Shown here in pieces: positions 8,064-15,320 of a stretch of DNA of 35,994 nucleotides. A program made the position numbers and the translations under genes. Numbering within the stretch: the stretch's first letter is position 1; the number at the start of each line of letters is the position of its first letter. Location of the stretch: positions 1 through 35,994 of the forward strand of contig CAJUTU010000035.1 in assembly GCA_910589385.1 (NCBI GenBank), given 5' to 3'. The notes beneath the pieces were generated by a model. The model worked only from the letters and a program-made list of their open reading frames with translations, was not told the origin of the DNA and made no database searches. The DNA is from an uncultured Lachnospiraceae bacterium. Lineage in GTDB: Bacteria > Bacillota > Clostridia > Lachnospirales > Lachnospiraceae.

Positions 8064-9740
8064 TCACTTCTCATTCTTCCTGCTGCGCCTCTGTCTTTCG
8101 CGTTTTCTTTGAATACGTTTCGTACCGATGCGCACTCCCAAGGCAAGCAGTAACACACATGCCGCGGTCATGGCCACAGGCAGCTTGACCGAAATTTTTT
8201 TCTGCGGCTCCTGCTTATCTTCCTCTTTCTTCTGCACACTGCTGTCAGCCGGTTTCCACTCCATGTCCTCTTCCTCCGGCTTGAAATAAGACTCGCTCAA
8301 TATCACAGCCGCATGCCCGACCTCCTGTCCTTCGTATGTGTACAGGGCAATCCCGCCTCTGCTGGCGGCTGATGCCAGGGCTGCCGCGGCTGCCGTGGAT
8401 TTCCCAAAGAATCCCTGAGAGACCGCTGTGCCAGAAACTTTCTCTGCCCGGGTAACTTCTGTGCCTTCTGCAGGCGGGACATCACCGGCAGGGGGTTCCC
8501 CGTTCTCTTCCGACGGATTTTCACCGGGCTCACCTTCTGCAGGCTCTGTCTTGACCGCATGCCAGTTCTCTTCCTGGTTCAGTGGAATATCTCTCAAATC
8601 TACAGCCATCTCATCTTCTATAAGCTGACATTCCAGCCCAGAGAAATCAATCCCTGACGGCAGGACAACATAAGGCTCTTCCGACTGAAAGCTTTCAATA
8701 TCCCCGGACTCTTCTTTGTCTGCAATTGTAACTTTTGTGAAATTACCAAACGCATAATCCAGCATGGCTCTGGTATCTTCATAAGCAAGAGGGCCATAGT
8801 CAGCCAGTACCACTGCCGCCAGATGCATCTGGCCATTGTCAGCCATGGTCACCAGTGTAGTCCCGGATTGGTCTGTATATCCGGTTTTTCCACCTCTGCA
8901 GTATTCATAATAGTATTCGTTGTCCGGCATGAGCATCCTGTGGTTCTGCCAGAGATCGCGCGGCTCTTCCTGCTGGGGTGTGGGAGCAATGACATAGTTT
9001 AGGTCTTCCATAATGGAACGAAATGCTTCATGCTGGTACACTGCTGCCGCAATCCTTGCCATATCATGGGCCGTTGTATAATGCTGGTCATCATGCAGGC
9101 CATTTGCATTCACCCAGTGGGAACCTGTACAGCCAATGGCTGCCGCCTTGTCATTCATCCGGTCGATGAAGGTCTGATAGCTGCCGCCCATCTTGATGCC
9201 CATGTTCTCCGCCACCGCATAGGAAACTTCATTTGCCGAAGCCAGAAGGACACCATGAAGCGCATCCCGCAGAGTAATCTGCTCGCCTGGAATCATCCCG
9301 ATATTGGCATCGTCATATTCCAGGAAACTGACGCTGTCTTCTGTAAATACTACTGTATCATCGGGTTCCCCCACTTCTAATGCCACCAGGGTGGTAAGAA
9401 GCTTTGTGATGCTGGCCGGAAAATGTTGTTCCTCCGCAGCCTTTGCGTAGAGCACTGCCCCGCTCTCCATATCCATGACGATGGCAGAAGCCGCATGTAC
9501 CTTCGGGCCTTCCGGCCAACCCGGCAGATTATTGGAATCCGGCACAATCTCGTAGATTGCATTTCTACGCGCCTCCTCTTCGGCCGCCAGCTCCTCTGGT
9601 GTCTTTTCCTGACCTTCCTGTGTACTTTCCGCTGCTTCCGTACCTGCCGCTGTACCCACCACCGCCAAAGCGGATATTGAGGGGCAGGCCGCCAGGATAG
9701 CAGCCGCTAAAATCCCTGTTAAAATCTTTTTTCCTGCCAT
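8064..9740 (-). CDS. D-alanyl-D-alanine carboxypeptidase (DacF/PBP5-like, S11 family)
   Basis: Extracytoplasmic low-molecular-weight penicillin-binding protein that trims the terminal D-Ala of peptidoglycan stem peptides. The 558-residue product has an N-terminal signal sequence (ILTGILAAAILAACPSISALA). Its catalytic motifs are in order: SxxK as SITK (HFPASITKLLTT), SxN as SAN (LLASANEVSY), and KTG (CRGGKTGYTDQSG). A proline/glutamate-rich linker follows (about residues 400-430), then a C-terminal TM helix (VAMTAACVLLLALGV) and a very basic tail, so it is probably anchored at both ends or at the C-terminus. The start is the ATG at 9740, with GGAGG 6 nt upstream; an in-frame ATG at 9755 would put that RBS inside the gene. 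No clear terminator follows before the ileS promoter. Confidence 0.93.
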   Translation of the reverse strand: MAGKKILTGILAAAILAACPSISALAVVGTAAGTEAAESTQEGQEKTPEELAAEEEARRNAIYEIVPDSNNLPGWPEGPKVHAASAIVMDMESGAVLYAKAAEEQHFPASITKLLTTLVALEVGEPDDTVVFTEDSVSFLEYDDANIGMIPGEQITLRDALHGVLLASANEVSYAVAENMGIKMGGSYQTFIDRMNDKAAAIGCTGSHWVNANGLHDDQHYTTAHDMARIAAAVYQHEAFRSIMEDLNYVIAPTPQQEEPRDLWQNHRMLMPDNEYYYEYCRGGKTGYTDQSGTTLVTMADNGQMHLAAVVLADYGPLAYEDTRAMLDYAFGNFTKVTIADKEESGDIESFQSEEPYVVLPSGIDFSGLECQLIEDEMAVDLRDIPLNQEENWHAVKTEPAEGEPGENPSEENGEPPAGDVPPAEGTEVTRAEKVSGTAVSQGFFGKSTAAAAALASAASRGGIALYTYEGQEVGHAAVILSESYFKPEEEDMEWKPADSSVQKKEEDKQEPQKKISVKLPVAMTAACVLLLALGVRIGTKRIQRKRERQRRSRKNEK

Positions 9741-9760
9741 GAGTGACCTCCACACTAGAT

Positions 9761-9909
9761 GAGCGCTCTCGGAAAACCAGCCTTAAAACCAGATACCCTT
9801 ACAGCATTGCATAATGAACATTGAATGCTGTGCCAGAGACTTTCCAAGAATGCTCTGAACAAAGAATACTCTCGGAAACCCTTTTGTATCTGAGTTTCCA
9901 AGAGTACTC
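9761..9909. repeat. Cluster of four related 16-nt arms forming two inverted repeats
   Basis: Arms of consensus GARYRYTCTYGGAAAC occur in alternating orientation at 9761-9776 (+), 9840-9855 (-), 9864-9879 (+) and 9894-9909 (-). The last two pair at 14 of 16 positions over a 14-nt loop. The first two form a larger structure with an inner 8-bp stem (9801-9808/9824-9831, ACAGCATT/AATGCTGT). They fill most of the gap between the FHA gene stop and the dacF start. The function is unknown: possibly transcription or processing structures, or a degenerate small mobile repeat. Confidence 0.7.
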
Positions 9910-9926
9910 AGATATACTTAAACCTG

Positions 9927-10562
9927 TCAATCCTTTTCTCTCATCATACTTTGTACTTCAATCTCTGTCTCGCCCACCCCTATGATATCATCCCTCTGCA
10001 GCAATACAGGCTGTGTAATGCGCTTTCCGTTCAGATATGTACCATTTCTGGAGCCCATGTCCTTTAGGTATAACTTTTTATCCTTCTCAATAATTGCACA
10101 ATGCATCTTGGATACCCGCGAGTCATCTTTGATGGTCATGAATTTCTCAAATTGCGGAAAACTGTTTCCTCGCCCTATCCCAATGTTCTCGTAGAAAACA
10201 AAAGTTGATTTCTGCCAGTTTCCAAGATTTTCCAAAACAACCTTCCAAAGCTTTTTCCCCGGTACGCGGTCCGCCTCTTCTTCCGCTTCCTGCCCTTCTT
10301 TGCTCTGGTGGTTTATAGCCTGTCCGATCACGGATGGGCCTTCGTCCGTTGTATGTTCCCCTTGCGGCGGGATCGGTTTACGCTTACGGCGCGGCGCCTG
10401 CTCTGCTTCCCCTGCTTCCTCTTCCTCGTGCTCTTCGCCTTCCTCGTCTTCCTCATACTCTCCCTGGTCCTCCTGCTTTCCTCTCAGCAGGGCCACAATG
10501 ATCACGACGATCAAAATCACTGCAACTGCAATCAATACTCCCATGATAACCAGATACTGCAT
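9927..10562 (-). CDS. Membrane-anchored FHA-domain protein
   Basis: A 211-residue protein with an N-terminal TM helix (VLIAVAVILIVVIIVALL), a highly acidic Glu-rich linker (about residues 35-65), and a C-terminal forkhead-associated domain (about 125-205). The FHA phosphothreonine-binding signatures are visible: IGRG, SRVSKMHCAI and GSRNGTYLNG. FHA domains recognise pThr peptides made by Ser/Thr kinases such as PrkC/PknB; no kinase is in the window. The start is the ATG at 10562 after AGGAGG (7 nt); an upstream in-frame extension to 10619 has no RBS. It precedes dacF on the same strand, hinting at a cell-wall role, but the gap holds the inverted-repeat cluster. Confidence 0.88.
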   Translation of the reverse strand: MQYLVIMGVLIAVAVILIVVIIVALLRGKQEDQGEYEEDEEGEEHEEEEAGEAEQAPRRKRKPIPPQGEHTTDEGPSVIGQAINHQSKEGQEAEEEADRVPGKKLWKVVLENLGNWQKSTFVFYENIGIGRGNSFPQFEKFMTIKDDSRVSKMHCAIIEKDKKLYLKDMGSRNGTYLNGKRITQPVLLQRDDIIGVGETEIEVQSMMREKD

Positions 10563-10652
10563 GTGCGTTCCTCCTTTGCAATCCCCTCTTATCCTACTAT
10601 ATTTTTCCGGTTGAAGCAAGCATTTCGTTCAGTTGTTTTTTTACAGGAAAAT

Positions 10653-10679
10653 CAGCCATGCGGATGATCCGCATGGCTG
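10653..10679 (-). terminator. Terminator after pgi
   Basis: Perfect 12-bp stem (CAGCCATGCGGA with its complement) with a 3-nt loop and a short T run on the minus strand, 43 nt after the pgi stop. It isolates pgi from the FHA gene. Confidence 0.8.
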
Positions 10680-10721
10680 TTGTTATAATGTGTCAGAACT
10701 TCCTACAATATCTATCAATTT

Positions 10722-12071
10722 CTACAATCTCTTTAATAATGCTTCTCTTTCTTCTTCATATCCTGGTTTTCCGAGCAGCGCGAACATGTTCTTCTTATAA
10801 CTCTCTACGCCTGGCTGGTTGAACGGATTCACGCCGAGTAAGTATCCGCTCACGCCGCAGGCGAATTCAAAGAAATAGAACAACTGGCCCAGATAAAACG
10901 CATTCTGCTCTGGAATCTTCACCATCAGGTTCGGAACATTGCCGTCTGTGTGGGCAAGGATTGTTCCGTTCATTGCACTCTTATTTATAAAATCAACGCT
11001 TTTTCCTGCAAGGTAGTTCAAACCGTCTAAGTCTACCGGTTCTTCATGCAGGATGATCTCTGCCCTGGACTTCTCCACGTTCAGCACAGTCTCAAACAAA
11101 ATCCGGTTTCCATCCTGGATGAACTGACCCATAGAATGCAGGTCTGTTGTCAGATCAACGGATGCCGGTAATATTCCCTTCTGATCTTTTCCCTCGCTCT
11201 CTCCGTATAACTGCTTCCACCATTCAGATACATAGTGCAGGCTCGGCTCATAGTTCGCCAGGATTTCTACTGTTTTTCCTTTTCTAAGGAGAATGTTGCG
11301 GACTGCCGCGTACTGCATTGCATCGTTTTCTGCGAAATCATTTTCCAAAGCTGCTTTTCTTCCTGCTGCAGCGCCTTCCATCAATTCCTTGATATTGATA
11401 CCGCTCACCGCGATTGGGAGAAGGCCGACTGCGGTCAGTACGGAAAATCTGCCGCCTACATCGTCTGGCACTACGAAGGACTCATAGCCTTCTTCTGTCG
11501 CAAGATTCTTCAATGCCCCTCTTGTCTTATCTGTGGTAGCGTAAATCCTCTTTGCTGCCTCTTCCTTGCCATACTTTTTCTCAAGGATCTCTTTGAATAC
11601 ACGGAAGGCAATCGCCGGCTCTGTCGTTGTCCCCGACTTGGATATCATATTGATCGAAAAATCTCTGTGTCCTACAACTTCGATCAGATCCTGGATATAT
11701 GTGCTGCTGATGCTGTTTCCCACAAAATAAACTTCTGGAGCTTTTCTAATGTCTTTAGAAACAACATTTGCAAAGGAATGGCCTAAAAATTCGATAGCAG
11801 CCCTTGCGCCCAGATAGGAACCGCCGATTCCGATAACTAACAGGACTTCGGAATCCTCACGGATCTTCTCCGCTGCTTTTTCAATGCGTGCAAACTCTTC
11901 CTTGTCATAATCTACAGGAAGATCTACCCAGCCTACAAAATCATTCCCCGCGCCGCTCTTTGATACAAGCGTCTCCTTCGCCTGTGCCGCGAGCCTGCTC
12001 ATATACTCCATCTCATGTTCCTGAATAAAACCTGTTGCTTTCGAATAATCAAATGTCACTTTATTCGCCAT
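10722..12071 (-). CDS. pgi: Glucose-6-phosphate isomerase
   Basis: Interconverts glucose-6-phosphate and fructose-6-phosphate in glycolysis. The 449-residue length is that of the short Firmicutes enzymes. Visible motifs are the phosphosugar-binding loop LLVIGIGGSYLGARAA, the SIS-type loop MISKSGTTTEPAIAFR, and the C-terminal GVNPFNQPGVESYK. The RBS AGGAAGGG lies 6 nt before the ATG. It is flanked by its own promoter and terminator, so it is probably monocistronic. Confidence 0.97.
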   Translation of the reverse strand: MANKVTFDYSKATGFIQEHEMEYMSRLAAQAKETLVSKSGAGNDFVGWVDLPVDYDKEEFARIEKAAEKIREDSEVLLVIGIGGSYLGARAAIEFLGHSFANVVSKDIRKAPEVYFVGNSISSTYIQDLIEVVGHRDFSINMISKSGTTTEPAIAFRVFKEILEKKYGKEEAAKRIYATTDKTRGALKNLATEEGYESFVVPDDVGGRFSVLTAVGLLPIAVSGINIKELMEGAAAGRKAALENDFAENDAMQYAAVRNILLRKGKTVEILANYEPSLHYVSEWWKQLYGESEGKDQKGILPASVDLTTDLHSMGQFIQDGNRILFETVLNVEKSRAEIILHEEPVDLDGLNYLAGKSVDFINKSAMNGTILAHTDGNVPNLMVKIPEQNAFYLGQLFYFFEFACGVSGYLLGVNPFNQPGVESYKKNMFALLGKPGYEEEREALLKRL

Positions 12072-12190
12072 TGTTTACCCTTCCTTTCTACCTCTGTATT
12101 CTTTCAGCACCGCTATGCGGGCAGCTTTGCCTGTGTTCCTATTTTCCTCCCTGGGGATGACTCCCGCAAAGTAATTCAGGCATTAAACAT

Positions 12191-12219
12191 ATTTTACCAA
12201 AAACGGCCTTGTTATTCAA
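12191..12219 (-). promoter_or_regulatory. sigma-A promoter of pgi
   Basis: TTGAAT (12214-12219), 17 nt, TAAAAT (12191-12196) with an extended-10 TGG on the minus strand. The leader is about 110 nt and has small hairpins (GGGA-GTCA-TCCC and CCGC-ATA-GCGG) but matches no riboswitch I recognise. The same stretch holds the weak terminator-like arms AACGG/CCGTTTTT (12197-12229) after the neighbouring gene. Confidence 0.75.
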
Positions 12220-12233
12220 GATAAAACCGTTAC

Positions 12234-13490
12234 TCAGGCCAGAAATTCCTCCAATATCTGCCGGATCGCCTCCTCCTTCAAGGCAGGTTCTTCCTCTTGC
12301 TGTTCTGGATTGCCCTTAATGGTCCGGCGGAGCACTTGCCTTGTATTATCACCCTTTTTCCTATTTTTATTTCTTCCTTTCTCATATTCATATTCCCGAA
12401 GCGTTTCTTCGTCTTCATATCCCCTGTCCGTCCCGAAATATTCCGCGGCCTGCCCAGGTTTATCAGGCAAGCGTTCTTCAGCCGGAAATTCAGATTCTGT
12501 ATGCCCGGCGGACTCCCGGGCACCATCAGGCAAGGGAGGGCCCTCCAAAATTTCTTCATATCCATATGGAGCTCCTGTCATCCTCTGCACCACATCTTGA
12601 AACCTGCCTGGAATCCTCCGCATCTTCCCTTCGCTCTCTGTCCGGTATCCATCCGGGATGTCCGTCCCGCCTGCTTCTGCATATACGGGCGCCGGCTCTT
12701 CTGCCATCTCTGTTTCGGCTCTTCGGGGTTCGCCTTCAATGCGGATAGATAATTCCGGAGAATCTTGTCCCCGGCCCATCCCCGCAGCCCGTTTTCCGCC
12801 GGCCGGCGCCCTGCGCATTACAGTCCCATTCCCGGAGGATACCGCCTTTCCATTTAATACCGTTCTGCCGGCAGAGGCTTCCTGAGCGCCTGCTTCTCTT
12901 CCATTTGACCGGAAACCTTGAGAAGACTCAGGCTGGATGATGTCAATCGGTCCTTTCTCCGATTGACGGGCCTTCCGACGGCGCATGGCACAGACATTTT
13001 CCAGATAATCCACCATATAGTTTTTGGCCGCTTCGATTTTATACTGCTCGTCCGATAGCTGGCTGATAACAAACAAAAGTACCATTTCCGCCGCCCCGAG
13101 ACTGATATAACGATACATTTCCTCACAAAACCCGTTTTCCATATACCAGACCGCCCCGCCGAGTGCCGCCAGGATTCCGGAAAACCAGATAGACTGCAAT
13201 TCAAGCTGTCTCCAGGTATGGACCCGGAGCAGAAATCCTCGATATTCATATATGTATTTCTCCACAAATGCTTCCGCGTTTTCCACCCTGTCGTGCAGCA
13301 TCAATGCATGCTCATATTTTGCCCTCACTAATTTAATTAGTTTGTGGGTACTCTTCTGCATGTTGCCCGCCGACCTGACCATACGCCGGAGAGTAATCTG
13401 GTTCACTGCCTTTGCCAGTACTCCGACGACACCTACCGCTATCATTAAATAATAAATGATATTGGTATCTGTCACTACTTCGTAAAACAT
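12234..13490 (-). CDS. Three-TM protein of unknown function with long disordered C-terminus
   Basis: Not recognised. The 418-residue product has an N-terminal TM (YYLMIAVGVVGVLAKAV), a cytosolic-looking basic/helical region (about 35-100, with repeated Lys/Arg and Glu), and two closely spaced TM helices (SIWFSGILAALGGAVWYM and LGAAEMVLLFVISQL). After about residue 170 it is low-complexity: rich in Gly, Arg, Glu and Pro, without an obvious fold. The two-helix hairpin beside a helical cytosolic region loosely recalls MotA/TolQ-type proteins, but I see no diagnostic motif. The start is taken as the ATG at 13490 (AGGAGG, 8 nt); the GTG directly before it is too close to the RBS. A TATAAT at 13544-13549 is a possible -10. 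Confidence 0.75.
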   Translation of the reverse strand: MFYEVVTDTNIIYYLMIAVGVVGVLAKAVNQITLRRMVRSAGNMQKSTHKLIKLVRAKYEHALMLHDRVENAEAFVEKYIYEYRGFLLRVHTWRQLELQSIWFSGILAALGGAVWYMENGFCEEMYRYISLGAAEMVLLFVISQLSDEQYKIEAAKNYMVDYLENVCAMRRRKARQSEKGPIDIIQPESSQGFRSNGREAGAQEASAGRTVLNGKAVSSGNGTVMRRAPAGGKRAAGMGRGQDSPELSIRIEGEPRRAETEMAEEPAPVYAEAGGTDIPDGYRTESEGKMRRIPGRFQDVVQRMTGAPYGYEEILEGPPLPDGARESAGHTESEFPAEERLPDKPGQAAEYFGTDRGYEDEETLREYEYEKGRNKNRKKGDNTRQVLRRTIKGNPEQQEEEPALKEEAIRQILEEFLA

Positions 13491-13803
13491 CACAACACCC
13501 TCCTATATTTTTTTGGCACACACACCGGTTTGTGTTTGAGCCTATTATAGCCCAACTCTGCCGGAACTGCTTCAAAAAACGTTCTACATAATTCTACATT
13601 CCGGTTAAAAACCAGAAGGCTCTTTTTTCATTCTTAAATTCAAAAAACGCCCGGTATAATGGGCGTTTTTCTTTCAACCTGAATGTATCTTAAAGGCATT
13701 TTGAAGTTGAGGGCCGAACGGTTTTTGAACCGTCGGCCTGTGCCGTTTCATGTCGAATGCTGTCGAACGAAAATCGGATATCCAACGGAACTTTTAGTGA
13801 CGG
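13491..13803. other. Intergenic region with hairpins
   Basis: Contains the short leader of the three-TM gene, with a partial dyad of ACACA/TGTGT around CCGG (about 13517-13536) and a -10-like TATAAT (13544-13549). It also holds the terminator at 13643-13669 and a second hairpin, GGCCGAACGGTT with a one-base-bulged complement (13711-13737), directly after mtnA. I see no gene here. Confidence 0.6.
13643..13669. terminator. Bidirectional terminator downstream of mtnA
   Basis: The hairpin AAAACGCCC...GGGCGTTTT has T runs on both strands (T6 minus, T5 plus). It is the first strong terminator after the mtnA stop on the minus strand. Confidence 0.85.
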
Positions 13804-14844
13804 TTACACCACTTCTGCAATCCCGGCTTCATCCGGGTTCCTGACAATCCCTTTATCCGTGATGATTGCCGTGATCAATTCATGGGGCGTCACGTCAAAG
13901 GCCGGATTGTAAACCTTCACGCCTTCCGGCGCCGTACGTTTTCCGAACCCACAGGACACCTCTTCCCAATCGCGCTCTTCTATCGGAATATCGTCCCCCG
14001 TCGGCGTGTTCATATCAATCGTGGACACCGGACCTGCCACATAAAACGGAATCTGATGATGCTTCGCAAGCACTGCCACGGAATAGGTCCCGATCTTATT
14101 TGCCGCGTCGCCATTTGCCGCAATCCGGTCGCATCCTACAATGACCGCGTCGATCTTGCCCTGCTTCATCAGCATCCCCGCCATATTGTCTGTAATAACT
14201 GTCACATCTACCCCTGCCTGCTGCAGCTCCCATGCGGTCAGACGTGCGCCCTGCAGCAGCGGCCTTGTCTCATCTGCATACACTTTGAAGTGCACTCCCC
14301 GTTCCTTGCCCAGCAGCATCGGGGCCAGGGCAGTTCCGTAATGGACAGTTGCCAGGCCTCCTGCATTGCAGTGAGTCAAAAGCGTCATGCCGTCTTTCAA
14401 AAGAGCCAGGGCATTTTCACCGATTGCAATACATGCGTTTTCCTCATATTGTTCAATAGCCTTTGCCTGTTCCTCCAGCGCCTGCTGGGTTACGGCGTTG
14501 GCATCTTCTCTATGACGGCTGCCTGTCTCCTTCATTCGATCCAGCGCCCAGAACAAGTTTACCGCCGTGGGTCTGGATGTTGCCAGATAATCAATGACTT
14601 TTTCCAATTCTGCATGATATCTTTCCACAGGCTTGTCTACATGTTCCTGCATGGCAGCTGTAACTCCGTATCCGGCGGCAACTCCGATTGCCGGAGCCCC
14701 GCGTACACACAGCATTTTAATGGCATCCCACATCTGCTGTGCTGTACGGATCTCCATAAATTTCACTTCGGATGGAAGCAATGTCTGATTCAAGATTTTT
14801 ACATGATCGCCCATCCATTCTACTGGTTTGATTGCATTTCCCAT
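13804..14844 (-). CDS. mtnA: S-methyl-5-thioribose-1-phosphate isomerase
   Basis: Converts methylthioribose-1-phosphate, or 5-deoxyribose-1-phosphate in some bacteria, from the aldose to the ketose form in salvage of methylthioadenosine or 5'-deoxyadenosine. The 346-residue protein shows the family motifs RGAPAIGVAAGYG, the catalytic-Cys block LTHCNAGGLATVHYG, ADETRPLLQGARLT, and the catalytic-Asp block VGCDRIAANGDAANKIGT. RBS AAAGGTCAGG precedes the ATG. No other Met-salvage gene is adjacent and no SAM riboswitch is visible upstream. The paralogous eIF2B-like family is less likely because both catalytic blocks are intact. Confidence 0.95.
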   Translation of the reverse strand: MGNAIKPVEWMGDHVKILNQTLLPSEVKFMEIRTAQQMWDAIKMLCVRGAPAIGVAAGYGVTAAMQEHVDKPVERYHAELEKVIDYLATSRPTAVNLFWALDRMKETGSRHREDANAVTQQALEEQAKAIEQYEENACIAIGENALALLKDGMTLLTHCNAGGLATVHYGTALAPMLLGKERGVHFKVYADETRPLLQGARLTAWELQQAGVDVTVITDNMAGMLMKQGKIDAVIVGCDRIAANGDAANKIGTYSVAVLAKHHQIPFYVAGPVSTIDMNTPTGDDIPIEERDWEEVSCGFGKRTAPEGVKVYNPAFDVTPHELITAIITDKGIVRNPDEAGIAEVV

Positions 14845-15066
14845 AGTTAATACCTGACCTTTCTTAATATTCCATTCTTATTCCATTCTTAATACGTTCC
14901 AGAGCATATGATATTTTACAGCTCTTCTTATTCCCTGTATAAGTCAATTCCGGAATAAGCACCATTGATAAGCCCTTTTTCTGATAGTATAACATCTTTA
15001 CGCTGTCAAAAAAAAGTAAAGCCCTTGATCATTCCATAAGGACTTTACCCTTTCTCGATTTTCCCG
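14845..15066. other. Intergenic region upstream of mtnA
   Basis: Holds the mtnA leader and the terminator of the small gene. Candidate mtnA promoters on the minus strand are TTGACA (15004-15009) with TATCAG 17 nt on (14981-14986), and an extended-10 TGTTATACT (14986-14994). Both overlap or abut the terminator T tract and neither is convincing. A near-direct repeat of TATTCCATTCTTA (14868-14880 and 14879-14891) sits close to the start. Confidence 0.4.
15008..15048 (-). terminator. Terminator after the 55-aa gene
   Basis: Stem of 11 pairs with one G-U (15016-15026/15038-15048) followed by T8 (15008-15015) on the minus strand, 18 nt after the stop of the small gene. It may also end read-through from the mannan operon. 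Confidence 0.88.
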
Positions 15067-15234
15067 TTATAGTGTAATATCTTCTACATTAACCCCCATT
15101 GAGGATAACTTGGAAATAACTCCTTTAATCTGATAATCAAGCTCATTATTCTTATGATCGCCATTGTCTCTTTTTATGCGCTGAAGATTCATATATATAT
15201 CGATCGTCGAGTTTATCATTTCTTCACGAGTCAT
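15067..15234 (-). CDS. Small conserved-looking protein, 55 aa, unknown function
   Basis: Short gene with a very good RBS (AAAGGAGGCAGGAAG before the ATG), its own promoter and its own terminator. The product starts MTREEMINSTIDIYMNLQRI and ends in EDITL. It is charged and has no membrane segment. Residues 1-22 and 30-47 look helical, separated by a polar loop (KRDNGDHKNN). I do not recognise a family. The complete transcription unit argues that it is a real gene and not a leftover of its neighbours. Confidence 0.8.
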   Translation of the reverse strand: MTREEMINSTIDIYMNLQRIKRDNGDHKNNELDYQIKGVISKLSSMGVNVEDITL

Positions 15235-15278
15235 CTTCCTGCCTCCTTTTTATGAAATGCCGTCTGTTTGGTATTTTC

Positions 15279-15307
15279 ATTATATCAAAAGGATTTTTGG
15301 GTGTAAA
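15279..15307 (-). promoter_or_regulatory. sigma-A promoter of the 55-aa gene
   Basis: TTTACA (15302-15307), 17 nt, TATAAT (15279-15284) with extended-10 TGA on the minus strand. It lies 13 nt past the alpha-galactosidase stop, with no strong terminator between. Confidence 0.8.
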
Positions 15308-15320
15308 GCCTTTATTCTGG

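Noticed and set aside
13882..14850. Long plus-strand open frame (322 codons) opposite mtnA
   Set aside because: It lies entirely antisense to a clear gene, has no RBS and a Cys/His-rich composition typical of antisense frames; no family resemblance.
14845..15000. SAM riboswitch upstream of mtnA
   Set aside because: No S-box core sequence or matching stems; only candidate promoter elements are seen.
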